Assembly (NCBI RefSeq): GCF_022968135.1
Contig: NZ_JALJRA010000017.1
Location: 42,278-106,277, forward strand
Direction: 5' to 3'
Origin: Pseudorhizobium tarimense
GTDB taxonomy: Bacteria; Pseudomonadota; Alphaproteobacteria; Rhizobiales; Rhizobiaceae
DNA length: 64,000 nt
Numbering within the stretch: the first letter of the stretch is position 1; each line of letters starts with the position of its first letter. Of this stretch, positions 1-8,715 are shown piece by piece. The position numbers and the translations under genes were made by a program. The notes beneath the pieces are model-generated. The model was given only the letters and a program-made list of their open reading frames with translations, was not told where the DNA came from and ran no database searches.

Positions 1-286
1 CCGGCGCCAGAACGGCCATGACGGGGCGAAAATACATGGTCGAATAGCCAAGATCTCCCTGAACCGCAGCCGAAAACCAGTGCCAATAGCGCAATGATAG
101 CGGTTGATCGAAGCCGTAGAGTTCACGCATGCGTGCCATGAGCTCAGGCGTCAACGACGGATTTCCTTCAAACATATTGTCGATGGGGTCGCCAGGCATG
201 AGGCCGATCAGCACGAACAGCAGAAAGGACATGACAATGAGAACCAAAATCGACTGAAACAGTCTCTTGAGCGAGAATTGAAGCAT
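1..286 (-). CDS. Di/oligopeptide ABC transporter permease, DppB/OppB type (partial)
   Basis: Only the first 95 codons lie in the window; the gene continues past base 1. The protein starts MLQFSLKRLFQSILVLIV, has one hydrophobic segment at about residues 8-30, then the family hallmark GLMPGDPIDNM and a periplasmic stretch with LTPELMARMRELYGFD and GDLGYS. This arrangement is typical of the first membrane span and loop of DppB/OppB/GsiC permeases, which build the inner-membrane channel for peptides, opines or similar solutes. It is the third same-strand gene after two oligopeptide-type ATPases, with only 4 bases between, so it belongs to the same operon. The binding protein is not in the window. 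The substrate cannot be told. Confidence 0.88.
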   Translation of the reverse strand, partial: MLQFSLKRLFQSILVLIVMSFLLFVLIGLMPGDPIDNMFEGNPSLTPELMARMRELYGFDQPLSLRYWHWFSAAVQGDLGYSTMYFRPVMAVLAP

Positions 287-290
287 CGGA

Positions 291-1241
291 TCAGTCCTTG
301 TAATGGCAAGCGGCAAGCTGACCGGGGCGTCCTGGTGCCGGCTCTAGTTTCGGCCGAACTTTGGCGCAATTCTCCCGCGCGCGTGGACAGCGCGTGTGGA
401 AGACGCAGCCGGAGGGCGGATTAAGCGGAGTTGGAATTTCTCCCTTCAGCGCATGGCCTTTTTGTCTGCGTCCGCGCCCAATTCTTGGCACGGCTTCGAA
501 CAGCGCCTGCGTATAAGGATGCGACGGCTTGGAAAAAATGTCATCGGCCGATGCCACCTCCATAATTCGGCCAAGGTAAAGTACCGCGACCTGGTCGGCG
601 ATGTGTCGCACGACACCAAAGTCGTGGCTGATGAAGAAATAACTGATTCCGTATTTCTCCCGGATGTCGTCCATCAGGTTCAGGATCTTCGACTGGATTG
701 ACACGTCGAGTGCTGATAGCGGCTCGTCGCATACGATCAGTTCCGGATCACCGATTAGTGCGCGGGCAATGGCGATACGCTGCCGCTGCCCCCCAGAAAA
801 CTGGTGGGGGTAGCGATTGGCGGCGTCAGCCGGCAACCCCACCTGTTCCAGCACTTCCGCAACCTTCGCCCGGCGCTCCTTCCTTGCAAAGGCCGTTTCG
901 CCAAGCCGCAAGGGTTCGGCGACAATGTCCTCAACCATCATTCGGGGATCGAGGGCCGAGAACGGATCCTGGAAGATCATCTGGATCCCGCCACTGCCAC
1001 GTTCACTCTGACGCTGCGGATTGAGGCGAATGGCTCCCGAGGTCGGCTTCCTGAGACCGGCAACGGAATAGCCCAATGTCGATTTGCCGGAGCCGCTTTC
1101 GCCTACGATGGCAAGGGTCTTGCCGCGCTGGAGCGACAGCGTCACGTTTTCCACCGCGCGCAACGTCAGCCCTGGCTGCATAAAGCCTTGTCGCAAGGGG
1201 AAATGCACCGAAACGTCATCTATTTCGAGCAGAGGCTTCAT
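291..1241 (-). CDS. Oligopeptide-type ABC transporter ATPase, DppF/OppF family
   Basis: 316-residue cytoplasmic ATPase that would energise peptide-type import. Walker A GESGSGKST is at residues 47-55, Q-loop IFQDP at about 89-93, signature FSGGQRQR at 148-155 and Walker B LIVCDEP at 168-174. The C-terminal oligopeptide-transporter extension with its cysteine-rich HTRCPRA motif is at about 282-288; in this family it often holds a 4Fe-4S site. I chose the ATG at 1241 (MKPLLEIDDV) because it overlaps the stop of the upstream ATPase by one base (TGATG), a translational-coupling arrangement; a longer reading frame to 1313 has no support. Length fits DppF-type partners. It works with the ATPase at 1241-2242 and the permease at 1-286. 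Confidence 0.93.
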   Translation of the reverse strand: MKPLLEIDDVSVHFPLRQGFMQPGLTLRAVENVTLSLQRGKTLAIVGESGSGKSTLGYSVAGLRKPTSGAIRLNPQRQSERGSGGIQMIFQDPFSALDPRMMVEDIVAEPLRLGETAFARKERRAKVAEVLEQVGLPADAANRYPHQFSGGQRQRIAIARALIGDPELIVCDEPLSALDVSIQSKILNLMDDIREKYGISYFFISHDFGVVRHIADQVAVLYLGRIMEVASADDIFSKPSHPYTQALFEAVPRIGRGRRQKGHALKGEIPTPLNPPSGCVFHTRCPRARENCAKVRPKLEPAPGRPGQLAACHYKD

Positions 1242-2242
1242 CAGTTCACCTTTACGCAGGCAACGAAGTGGCCGGGAGCGACTTCGCGCAGGATCGGTTC
1301 CGCCGCACGACACTCATCCGAGGCAAGTGGGCAACGAGAGGCAAAGCGACATCCTTGGGCGGGCTGCACGCGCAGGCTGCCATGGATCACATGGAGGCGA
1401 TCCACCTTTCGGTCCGGATCGGGCAGAGTTTGAATCAGACCCTGCGTATAGGGGTGGAGCGGCTGGTCGAACAGCTGTTCGGAGGTCGCGTATTCGACGC
1501 CGCGGCCGGCATACATAACCAGGATCTTATGAGCCAGTTCGGAAACAACAGCGAGGTTGTGGGTGATGAACTGGACCGCCATCCCCGTTTCTTCCTGCAA
1601 TTCGATGATCAGGTCGAGTATCTGTGCCTGGATCGTCACATCGAGCGCGGTCGTGGGTTCATCGGCCACGAGCAACTTCGGACGGCAGGCGAGCGCCATA
1701 GCGATCATTGCGCGTTGACGCATTCCGCCGGAAAGCTGATGCGGAAAATCGCGAGCGCGCTGTGCCGGAGAAGGGATGCCCACTGCCTTGAGCAGGTCGA
1801 TTGCGCGGTCAAGAGAATCTCGCTGCCCAAGGCCTTCGTGAACCTTGAGTACCTCGGCGATCTGCTGGCCTACCGACATCACAGGGTTCATGGCGGTCAT
1901 AGGCTCCTGGAAGATCATCGCAACTTCGCGTCCGCGCAGATCCCGCCACTGCTTTTCGCTTTGCTGCAGGAGATCTCGACCTTCGAAACCAATCCTACCG
2001 GTGACCCTTCCCCGACCGGGGACGAGACCCATGAGCGACAGGGAGGTCATCGTCTTGCCGCACCCGGATTCTCCAACCACGCCCAAGGTCTCCGACTGCG
2101 CTATTTGATAGCTCAAGCCGGTGACAACGGCGTTATGCCCCCCTCCCTTCGTGGGAAATGACACAGTAAGATCATCCACCGACAAAAGTGGAGCGGTCTG
2201 TGCCTCAGCGTTCAAACGCAGCGTGTTTGCCACGAATCCCAT
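1241..2242 (-). CDS. Oligopeptide-type ABC transporter ATPase, DppD/OppD family
   Basis: 333-residue ATPase, partner of the DppF-like protein that follows directly. Walker A GESGCGKT is at residues 57-64, the Q-loop IFQEP near 110-114, signature LSGGMRQR at 170-177 and Walker B LLVADEP at 190-196. The C-terminal domain carries CRFASRCPLA, the family cysteine motif. A strong purine-rich ribosome site (repeated GGAGGA) sits just before the ATG. DppD/OppD and DppF/OppF ATPases act as a heterodimer beneath two permeases. The gene lies 78 bases after a CapA-like gene on the same strand, so the transporter may take up what that enzyme releases; this last point is inference. Confidence 0.93.
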   Translation of the reverse strand: MGFVANTLRLNAEAQTAPLLSVDDLTVSFPTKGGGHNAVVTGLSYQIAQSETLGVVGESGCGKTMTSLSLMGLVPGRGRVTGRIGFEGRDLLQQSEKQWRDLRGREVAMIFQEPMTAMNPVMSVGQQIAEVLKVHEGLGQRDSLDRAIDLLKAVGIPSPAQRARDFPHQLSGGMRQRAMIAMALACRPKLLVADEPTTALDVTIQAQILDLIIELQEETGMAVQFITHNLAVVSELAHKILVMYAGRGVEYATSEQLFDQPLHPYTQGLIQTLPDPDRKVDRLHVIHGSLRVQPAQGCRFASRCPLASDECRAAEPILREVAPGHFVACVKVN

Positions 2243-2286
2243 TCATACTCCTCCTCCTCCATCGGAATTCCAATCCGCGGTAAACG

Positions 2287-2311
2287 GTCCGCCCCTCACG
2301 AGGGGGCGGAC
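2287..2311. promoter_or_regulatory. Intercistronic GC-rich hairpin
   Basis: Perfect 9-bp inverted repeat GTCCGCCCC / GGGGCGGAC with a 7-base loop, in the 78-base gap between the CapA-like gene and the DppD-like gene. No T-tract follows on either strand. It could attenuate transcription or protect the upstream message; both are inference. Confidence 0.5.
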
Positions 2312-2320
2312 AAGTCTTGC

Positions 2321-3685
2321 TCAGGTCAAATCAATGACACCCACGCCGTCACGGATGTCGATCGTAGTTCCATAGGCCTTTGACAATTTCTGGTACCGCG
2401 TGAGAATGCGGACTGCATCCTCACCCCTGGCCAGCATCGGGCGGCCCTCCGTGAGAGGATGCTCGCCACTACCCGTCCTGCGATGCAGCTGTGCCTCGCG
2501 CGTCGATTCGCGCCCCAGCTCGACCGGGTGCAGATACAGCTTCGCTAGCGTGTTGTTCTTCATTTCCGCCTTAAGCAGACATGAGCCCCACCACGTCTCG
2601 TTAGAGCTATCGAGGCCCGGATGCAACGGATGCAAGGCGGGATGCAGCGTGTTGAGACGGTCCATGTCATGGCCCCAGGCGTCATAGCTGTCGTAGGGCA
2701 CACGCTGCAGGAATTCCGAGTTCGCCCAGAAGTTACCGATCCCGTAGATGATCGGCTTGCCTTTGTATATCTCGATCCCGAGGGTGCGGTGCCAACCGTG
2801 ACCGACGTAGATGTCGGCGCCGCCATCAATCATCGCACGAGCGAATTCTTCGACAAAGCGCGGCGGTGTGTCACCACGAGGACCGTCGGCAACGGAGAAA
2901 TGGTGCGCAACAATGACCAGATCGGACATACAGCGCGCTTCTTCGACCGACCGAAGATTTCGCTCCAGATCGCGCGGATCGCACTTAGAAATGATCTCGC
3001 AGCGCTCGCCCTCGACGAAACATTCCGGATCGCCCCATTGCTGGGCGCCGGGAATGAGGAACCCGAACGCCCCCTCCGGTCCATGCTTGGGCGGCTTCAC
3101 GATGTTGAGCTTTTTAGCGAAGTCCTTGAGGTTCGCCATGGTCTGTGGGTCGACCCGGAATTCGAACGTCAGCCTCTGGGGATTGACGCCGGGGCGGGCC
3201 ATCAGCCCACCTTTCGGATAGTTTGCCCACATGAAGTGTTGGTTGCCCGACGATGCTGCGACGAGGGAGACGCGACCCTTCTTCTTCTCGACGAAGGCCG
3301 GTTCCGACGCACGTTCCAGGTCTGTGCCGGTTCCGGCAACGGCGATGCCCGCCTCTTTCATATGGCGCCTCGTGGAGACGAGCCCCTCCGCGCCAAAGTC
3401 GAAGCTGTGATTGTGAGCGTTTGACATGATGTCAAACCCTGCCCAGCGAAGGTCCTGCGCAACCTCCGGCTCACTCATCATGAACGAACCGATGCCTTGG
3501 CCGCGGGCAGGCCATTTCAATTCTTCCAGGGTGCCGAAGTTCATCTCAAGATGACCATAGGCGACATCGGCATCCTTCAGGAGATCCCAGACTGCAAGAA
3601 ACTCCGGTTCGTCGTGCATAGAGAACGGCCGGCAAACCATACATTCTCCCGCAAGTGATACTCGCCAATCGCCTTTTGCCGACAT
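2321..3685 (-). CDS. CapA/PgsA-family metallophosphatase-fold protein
   Basis: 454-residue protein of the bacterial capsule-synthesis CapA family (calcineurin-like metallophosphatase fold). Conserved metal-site motifs are visible: LAGECM (11-16), GHLEMNFG (44-51), SNAHNHSFD (88-96), VAHHFS (259-264) and VGHGWHR (294-300). There is no signal peptide, and the C-terminal 150 residues are an extension beyond the core domain. CapA proteins are named from poly-gamma-glutamate capsule synthesis, but many stand-alone members sit beside peptide-type ABC transporters and have no proven function. Here it heads such an operon. A ribosome site AGAGGAG precedes the ATG at 3685. A hydrolase or amidase role on the transported compound is plausible but unproven. 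Confidence 0.85.
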   Translation of the reverse strand: MSAKGDWRVSLAGECMVCRPFSMHDEPEFLAVWDLLKDADVAYGHLEMNFGTLEELKWPARGQGIGSFMMSEPEVAQDLRWAGFDIMSNAHNHSFDFGAEGLVSTRRHMKEAGIAVAGTGTDLERASEPAFVEKKKGRVSLVAASSGNQHFMWANYPKGGLMARPGVNPQRLTFEFRVDPQTMANLKDFAKKLNIVKPPKHGPEGAFGFLIPGAQQWGDPECFVEGERCEIISKCDPRDLERNLRSVEEARCMSDLVIVAHHFSVADGPRGDTPPRFVEEFARAMIDGGADIYVGHGWHRTLGIEIYKGKPIIYGIGNFWANSEFLQRVPYDSYDAWGHDMDRLNTLHPALHPLHPGLDSSNETWWGSCLLKAEMKNNTLAKLYLHPVELGRESTREAQLHRRTGSGEHPLTEGRPMLARGEDAVRILTRYQKLSKAYGTTIDIRDGVGVIDLT

Positions 3686-4469
3686 CTAGATACTTCTCCT
3701 CTTGAAGCGAACAATCAAGTTAAGCCTCGGACGAGGGGGCAATGAGTGCGCGTGACGCCCCTGCCCCCGTCCGTCAGGTCCGCGTGTCTGATGGAGCATT
3801 TGTAGAGGAGGCCGCGTTATGTCACTACATCAGGTGCCGACCTTTCAGTTATGCCAAGTCGGCATATGTTCGTGAGCTAGCCGCCACACGACGACAACAC
3901 CAACCACCAACTGCTTAGTCGCTCGGACGAAGTCGCCTGTAACGGTCAGCGTTGAAGTCTGGTCCTCGAAGCGAGGAGAATGGCGCCAAACCGGCTCAGG
4001 GTGCGAAACAGCACCTTCTAATTCCCGCTTATTGATCCCCCGGATGTCGTGCCGGTCCATGCCGGCAGCTGATATTCAAGACGTGTTGGCGTTGGATAGG
4101 GTCCGCACATCTACCCGTTCAACGTGAGGCGACAACACACAGACATCGCGAGGCCTCGAAGCACGAGCTTTACGCGTCGAACTTCGTCCGACCGAGGTCG
4201 CTGAGAAAGATGCCAAAGAGGGCGAGTACCCAAATTGAAAGGCGCCGATGTGCTCCGTGATGGGGAGATTATCGGCCTGCTCGGCCGAGAAACCCATCCG
4301 GCGCGGCGGACTCGCCAGCCTCAGCATCACAGAACATCAATCGACTGTCCAAGACCGGTTCATTCTGCACCTCCCGCCGAACTTGTAAAATGAGGATTGA
4401 CAGATCTCGATATAAATCGGCCTTCAAGCGTTTAGCATGAGGATTTGCACCCATCACCCCTCAACTGGC
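3686..4469. other. Gene-free intergenic region between divergent genes
   Basis: About 780 bases between the CapA-like gene (minus) and the GntR regulator (plus). It must hold the promoter of the peptide-transport operon. I see no recognisable gene: the open frames at 3845-4457 on the minus strand are short, lack ribosome sites and match nothing I know. Visible structure: a GC-rich hairpin at 3729-3772 and a perfect 6-bp stem TATGCC/GGCATA at 3850-3866. Some of this may be decayed coding sequence. Confidence 0.6.
3729..3772. promoter_or_regulatory. GC-rich hairpin in the capA leader
   Basis: Arms GGACGAGGGGGCA and TGCCCCCGTCC pair over about 11 bp with a two-base bulge and a 20-base loop. It lies 44 bases upstream of the CapA-like start, so it would be in the 5' leader if transcription begins beyond it. 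No T-tract is seen. It could be a leader structure or a terminator for transcription entering from outside. Confidence 0.4.
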
Positions 4470-4506
4470 TTGACATTTGTCAGACATATTAGGATATAAA
4501 TCTGAC
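4470..4506 (+). promoter_or_regulatory. Candidate promoter and autoregulatory operator of the GntR gene
   Basis: TTGACA at 4470-4475 and TATAAA at 4495-4500 make a plausible sigma-70 promoter with a long 19-base spacer. A perfect inverted repeat GTCAGA (4479-4484) / TCTGAC (4501-4506), 16 bases apart, flanks the -10 region. A dimeric FadR-type regulator bound there would block its own promoter. The first gene of the operon starts at 4521 after an AGGAGGAG ribosome site. Confidence 0.5.
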
Positions 4507-4520
4507 TATAGGAGGAGCAC

Positions 4521-5237
4521 ATGTCTGGCAGCTCAAGATTACGTCGTTCCGACTCAGTCCTCGAGTTGTTGGGTGCGGCGATAGCCGGTGGTCAATTCGA
4601 GGCTGGGCAACCAATCCCAACCGAGGCTGACCTTGCGGAAGTTTATCAAGTGGGACGGTCATCCGTTCGCGAAGCGATATCCGCCCTCGTTAGCCATGGA
4701 ATGCTTCGGGCCGCTCGGCGGCGAGGCACCGTGGTTACAGACCGCGTGTACTGGAACACACTAAACCGGGACGTCCTCCGCTGGCTGATGAACAGCAAGG
4801 CGCAGATGCCAGGCATTCTGCAGTCTATCGACGAAGCTCGCAGAATTTTCGAGCCAGCATCCGCCGCGCTCGTTGCCAGCAGAGCAAATCGGCGCCAGTT
4901 GATCGAAATCGAAACAGCATACGCAAGAATGGAAGATGCGGCTGAGCGGGGGGACGCACAGGCGGCAATTCTGGCCGATCGTGAATTTCATTATGCGATC
5001 CTGAAGGCCACCGGCAATCCAATATTGGAAGCTTTCGATAGCGCGCTGGACAGCGTTCTGGGCCTGCTTTTCAGCGTTACAGCGAACCATATGGAAAATT
5101 TCCGCGCCAATCTCGGCAATCACCTCGCGGTTCTGGAAGCCATCCGGATGAAAGAACCGGAGCGAGCCGAGGGCGCGATGATGGACACCATCAACTTCAC
5201 GACCAACAAGTTGAAGACGGCAAAGCTCATTAACTAG
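4521..5237 (+). CDS. GntR/FadR-family transcriptional regulator (FCD domain)
   Basis: 238-residue regulator. The N-terminal winged helix-turn-helix spans about residues 10-75, with the recognition region EADLAEVYQVGRSSVREAIS. The C-terminal helical FCD ligand-binding domain follows from about 95; DREFHYAIL and a later NHLAVLEAI supply the aspartate and histidines that bind a metal in FCD proteins, which usually sense small organic acids. It is the first gene before tctC, 22 bases upstream, and probably represses the whole catabolic operon until its substrate or a product appears. An inverted repeat over its own promoter (4479-4506) is a candidate operator. The ligand is unknown. Confidence 0.92.
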   Translation: MSGSSRLRRSDSVLELLGAAIAGGQFEAGQPIPTEADLAEVYQVGRSSVREAISALVSHGMLRAARRRGTVVTDRVYWNTLNRDVLRWLMNSKAQMPGILQSIDEARRIFEPASAALVASRANRRQLIEIETAYARMEDAAERGDAQAAILADREFHYAILKATGNPILEAFDSALDSVLGLLFSVTANHMENFRANLGNHLAVLEAIRMKEPERAEGAMMDTINFTTNKLKTAKLIN

Positions 5238-5259
5238 GGCATCAAGGAGGAGACAACCG

Positions 5260-6234
5260 ATGCTGACAAGACTAGCGACCACCGCGGCTACAATTTTCGT
5301 GCTTTCGGGAGGCGCGGCTTTGGCCGAGTACCCAGAAAAGCCAATCAGCCTTATCGTCCCCTGGGCCGCCGGTGGAGGTACGGATGCGGTCGCTCGCGTT
5401 CTGGCCGAAGGTCTAAAGGAAGAATTGGGCGTCGCCGTCAACGTCGTCAACAAACCTGGTGGAGGTTCGGTCATCGGCCACTCAGAGATGCTCGCCGCGA
5501 ACCCAGATGGTTACACTCTTGGTTTCGGAACCGCGGAACTCGCAACATTCTACTGGGCTGGCCAGGCTAACACCAAAGCTACCGACTTCAACCCAATCGC
5601 ACTCGTAAACTTTGATTCCGGCGCCTTCCACGTCTCGACCTCTTCCAAGTGGAGCGACGTGAAGGCCGCGCTTGAGGATATCAAGGCACAGCCGGCTGGC
5701 ACTTACAAAGTCACCGGAACGGGGACGGGAGCGGCTTATCACCTTGCCTTTGCCGGCTTCCTGAAGGCGAACGGGATCGACCCTCTGGCGGTGACGCTCG
5801 TGCCGTCTCAGGGAGCGGCTCCGGGGTTTCAAGAACTCGCGGCTGGTGGCGTTGACGTGGTTCTCTCCTCCCTACCTGAAGGCACCGCCATGATGCAGGC
5901 CGGTAAGTCCAAACCGCTTGCCGTCTTCTCCGAGGAACGGATCGCAGCCTTCCCTGACGTTCCTACAGCCGGAGAAGCCACTGGTACGCCCTTCGCAGGG
6001 GGCACCTGGCGCGGCGTCGTAGGACCCCAGGAACTGGATCCCGAAGTCAAGAAAACCCTGGAAGAGGCGGTTCTGAAGGTCGCAAACTCTGAGGACTTCA
6101 AGACATTTATGAACGACAAAGGCTTCGGCGTACGCGTTCTCGATTCCGCAGCTTTCGGCGGATTCCTGGCTGAACAGCATACACAGGTCGGCGTCATCAT
6201 GAACGACCTGGGCATCGCTCAGCGCAAGGAGTAG
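5260..6234 (+). CDS. tctC: Tripartite tricarboxylate transporter substrate-binding protein (TctC/Bug)
   Basis: 324-residue periplasmic binding protein. A signal peptide covers about residues 1-22 (MLTRLATTAATIFVLSGGAALA). The mature part opens with the Bug-family signature YPEKPISLIVPWAAGGGTDAV, and residues such as NKPGGG and NPDGYTLG line the ligand pocket in relatives. TctC proteins deliver carboxylates such as citrate, or other small organic acids, to the TctAB membrane complex. A strong ribosome site AAGGAGGAG precedes the ATG. Together with tctB and tctA directly downstream it forms a complete system. Bug proteins are often highly specific, but the ligand cannot be predicted here. Confidence 0.94.
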   Translation: MLTRLATTAATIFVLSGGAALAEYPEKPISLIVPWAAGGGTDAVARVLAEGLKEELGVAVNVVNKPGGGSVIGHSEMLAANPDGYTLGFGTAELATFYWAGQANTKATDFNPIALVNFDSGAFHVSTSSKWSDVKAALEDIKAQPAGTYKVTGTGTGAAYHLAFAGFLKANGIDPLAVTLVPSQGAAPGFQELAAGGVDVVLSSLPEGTAMMQAGKSKPLAVFSEERIAAFPDVPTAGEATGTPFAGGTWRGVVGPQELDPEVKKTLEEAVLKVANSEDFKTFMNDKGFGVRVLDSAAFGGFLAEQHTQVGVIMNDLGIAQRKE

Positions 6235-6238
6235 TCTA

Positions 6239-6700
6239 GTGCGCCTGCCGGATTTCTGGACTGGTCTCATCTTCGCGGCGATAGGCGTCGCAATCGCCGC
6301 TTACGCCCAGACCTTCCACGTGCCGGCGGGCGCCGCTTCTCCCAAGCTATTGCCGACTATTGTCGGGAGCTTCATGGCATTGTTTGGTGGCCTGATCGCG
6401 CTTCGGGGTTGGCAGGAGACAAAGCAGGTTGCGCTGCCCGGATGGCTCGCCGCCCCTCGCCAAGTCATTCTTGTCGTATTTCTGCCTGCCGCCGTTTTGG
6501 CTTTCGGCCTACTGGCGCCTGTCGTCGGTTCCACAGTGATGGCGGTAACGATCCTGACCTTACACAGCATTCTCTATGGAATTCGTCCCATTTATGCATT
6601 GCTTCTCGGCGTCACCCTAGGGACATTGGTAACCTTACTCTTCATTCACGGCCTCGGAATTCCCTTGCCTGCCGGTCTAGTCGAGGAGTTGTTCTCGTGA
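6239..6700 (+). CDS. tctB: Tripartite tricarboxylate transporter small membrane subunit TctB
   Basis: 153-residue inner-membrane protein with four predicted hydrophobic helices, the usual size and layout of TctB. It starts with GTG at 6239; AAGGAG at 6226-6231, inside the end of tctC, is the ribosome site at 7-base spacing. Its end overlaps the tctA start by GTGA. TctB pairs with the large channel subunit TctA and is needed for transport, though its exact role is not well defined. The local order tctC-tctB-tctA is canonical. Confidence 0.9.
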   Translation: MRLPDFWTGLIFAAIGVAIAAYAQTFHVPAGAASPKLLPTIVGSFMALFGGLIALRGWQETKQVALPGWLAAPRQVILVVFLPAAVLAFGLLAPVVGSTVMAVTILTLHSILYGIRPIYALLLGVTLGTLVTLLFIHGLGIPLPAGLVEELFS

Positions 6701-8205
6701 CTGCAGTATTGGACGGCCTCGCCCTCGTGATGCAGCCGGACGTGCTGCTTACGATGTTAATCTCGGCCGCGTTCGGTTTGTTCGTCGGGATGGTGCCCGG
6801 CCTCAGTGCAACCATGGCCGTGGCCTTGCTGGTGCCCGTTGCCTTCACGCTTTCACCTGTGGCTGCACTGGCAACGATCATCACCTGCTCGGCAATGGCC
6901 ATGTTCGCGGGAGACATTCCCGCCGCCTTCCTTCGCATGCCGGGCACGCCTGCCTCTGCCGCCTACACCTATGATATGAACGATCTTGTCCGGGCCGGCC
7001 GCACCGGCGACGCACTTGGCATGTCGCTCGTTTCATCCGCTCTCGGCGGCATCCTAGGCGCTATCATCCTGATGTTCGGAGCGCCGCTACTGGCCGACTT
7101 CGCCATCAATTTTTCGAGCTACGAGTATTTCTGGTTAGCCCTGCTTGGACTCTCATGCGCGACATTGGTGGCCGGTGATGACGCACTTAAAGGCTGGCTC
7201 TCCCTCACAATTGGGCTGTTTCTTTCCGTCGTCGGCCTGGACTTCGTAACCGGTATTCAGCGCTACACCTTTGGCATCACCAACCTGCAAGCGGGGGTTG
7301 GCTTCATCTCTGTGATGATCGGGGCCTTTGCGTTATCTGAGCTGTTCAGGAAGGCTACCACATCGCATCAAGCCCACCCGAAACCCCGCCTCGACATCAC
7401 CGAAAGGCCGCTTCCGAGGCTCAATTCTCTCTGGCAGCAACGCAAGCACATTGTGAGGGGCGGGATCATCGGCACCCTCATTGGAGCGCTGCCGGGTGCA
7501 GGCGCGGATATCGCCGCGTGGGTAAGCTACGCCATCTCGAAACGTTTCGCCAAACAGCCAGAGCTCTTTGGGCGTGGCTCTGCTGAAGGTGTCGCAGGGG
7601 CTGCTACGGCCAACAACGCGGCGCTCTCAGGCTCCTACGTACCAACGCTCGTATTCGGCATTCCGGGAGATTCAATCACGGCGATTGTCGTCGGAGTGCT
7701 CATCCTGAAGGGCATTCAGCCCGGCCCCCTGGTCTTCGTCAATTCGGCGGACATGGTCAACGCGATCTACATCGTATTTCTGCTCGCCAACCTCATACTC
7801 GTGCCCCTCGGCATCTTGGCCATCTATCTTGGTCGGACCGTTATCTCGATTCGCGACGCAATCCTTTATCCGGTAATCCTTCTCCTCTGTCTGTACGGTG
7901 CCTATGCGGTAAGCAACAACATGTTTGAGCTCTGGATCGTGCTTGGCATCGGGATCCTTGTCTGGATCATGCAGGAGAACAATTATCCCGCCGCTCCGCT
8001 CATTTTGGGCCTAGTGCTGGGACAGGTGGTCGAACAAAACTTCATGTCTTCGCTGATAAAGGCGGACGGGAACTTCATCAACTTCTTCAATCGGCCAATT
8101 GCCGGCGTGCTCGGTATCCTCACCCTCGTCGTGTGGTTCTACCCGATTGTGACCGGCGTCGTAAAAAAAATGCGCAGCAACGAACCCATCAATGATGAGA
8201 CCTGA
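6697..8205 (+). CDS. tctA: Tripartite tricarboxylate transporter large membrane subunit TctA
   Basis: 502-residue membrane protein with about eleven or twelve hydrophobic helices, the size expected for TctA. Two repeated family motifs are visible: GMVPGLSATMAVALLVP near the N-terminus and GALPGAGADIAAWVSYA in the second half. The start is the GTG at 6697, which overlaps the tctB stop (GTGA) and is preceded by GAGGAG; the same frame is open further upstream but that part lies inside tctB. It forms the sodium- or proton-coupled channel for the solute carried by TctC. Downstream enzyme genes follow within 12 bases, so uptake and catabolism are co-transcribed. Confidence 0.93.
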   Translation: MTAVLDGLALVMQPDVLLTMLISAAFGLFVGMVPGLSATMAVALLVPVAFTLSPVAALATIITCSAMAMFAGDIPAAFLRMPGTPASAAYTYDMNDLVRAGRTGDALGMSLVSSALGGILGAIILMFGAPLLADFAINFSSYEYFWLALLGLSCATLVAGDDALKGWLSLTIGLFLSVVGLDFVTGIQRYTFGITNLQAGVGFISVMIGAFALSELFRKATTSHQAHPKPRLDITERPLPRLNSLWQQRKHIVRGGIIGTLIGALPGAGADIAAWVSYAISKRFAKQPELFGRGSAEGVAGAATANNAALSGSYVPTLVFGIPGDSITAIVVGVLILKGIQPGPLVFVNSADMVNAIYIVFLLANLILVPLGILAIYLGRTVISIRDAILYPVILLLCLYGAYAVSNNMFELWIVLGIGILVWIMQENNYPAAPLILGLVLGQVVEQNFMSSLIKADGNFINFFNRPIAGVLGILTLVVWFYPIVTGVVKKMRSNEPINDET

Positions 8206-8217
8206 GAAAGGCAGAAC

Positions 8218-8715
8218 ATGTACAAGTTTATGAAGGGCTCGACCCACGAACTCGCTTCTATGGAGATCGCGATCAAAGCGATCCCTGATGATCCTAGGGT
8301 CTGGGTTCCTCAGGCACCGGATGTCTACTTCAGACCAATGTTTCTCAACACGCTGACAGGCCAGTGGTGCAACCTCTTGAAGGTAACGCGCTCAGGCATT
8401 CTGTCGCGCCACGTGCATCCCGCACCGGTGTTCGGCATGGTGATGAAGGGCAAGTGGCACTACTTTGAACACGACTGGGTGGCCGAAGAAGGTTCATTCG
8501 TGTTCGAACCGCCGGGAGAGATTCACACGCTTAACGTGCCCGAAGACTGCGACGAGATGATCACCTTCTTCAACATCTCCGGTTGCATGGTTTACCTTGA
8601 CAAGGAAGATCGCCAGATCGGTTATGAGGACGTCTTCACAAAGATCGATATGTGCCGCGCCCACTATGACAACGTTGGACTCGGAGCAGACTATGTCGAC
8701 CAGTTCATCCGCTGA
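8218..8715 (+). CDS. Cupin protein, 2,4'-dihydroxyacetophenone dioxygenase-like family
   Basis: 165-residue single-domain cupin. Motif 1 is RHVHPAPVFGMVMKGKWHY (residues 64-82) and motif 2 is PPGEIHTL (98-105), giving likely metal ligands His65, His67, His81 or Glu84, and His103. Sequence pattern and length fit the family of 2,4'-dihydroxyacetophenone dioxygenase, an iron enzyme that cleaves a C-C bond next to a carbonyl; many members of this family are only annotated by similarity. It lies between tctA and an SDR gene whose start it overlaps by 23 bases. It may cleave or isomerise the imported acid, but a non-enzymatic or other oxygenase role is possible. Confidence 0.8.
   Translation: MYKFMKGSTHELASMEIAIKAIPDDPRVWVPQAPDVYFRPMFLNTLTGQWCNLLKVTRSGILSRHVHPAPVFGMVMKGKWHYFEHDWVAEEGSFVFEPPGEIHTLNVPEDCDEMITFFNISGCMVYLDKEDRQIGYEDVFTKIDMCRAHYDNVGLGADYVDQFIR

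Noticed and set aside
3845..4457. Three minus-strand frames upstream of the GntR gene
   Set aside because: No ribosome site, no known motif and mutual overlap; kept only as possible decayed sequence.
6409..6696. N-terminal extension of the first TctA
   Set aside because: It overlaps almost all of tctB in another frame and has no ribosome site; the GTG at 6697 with GAGGAG gives the normal family length.
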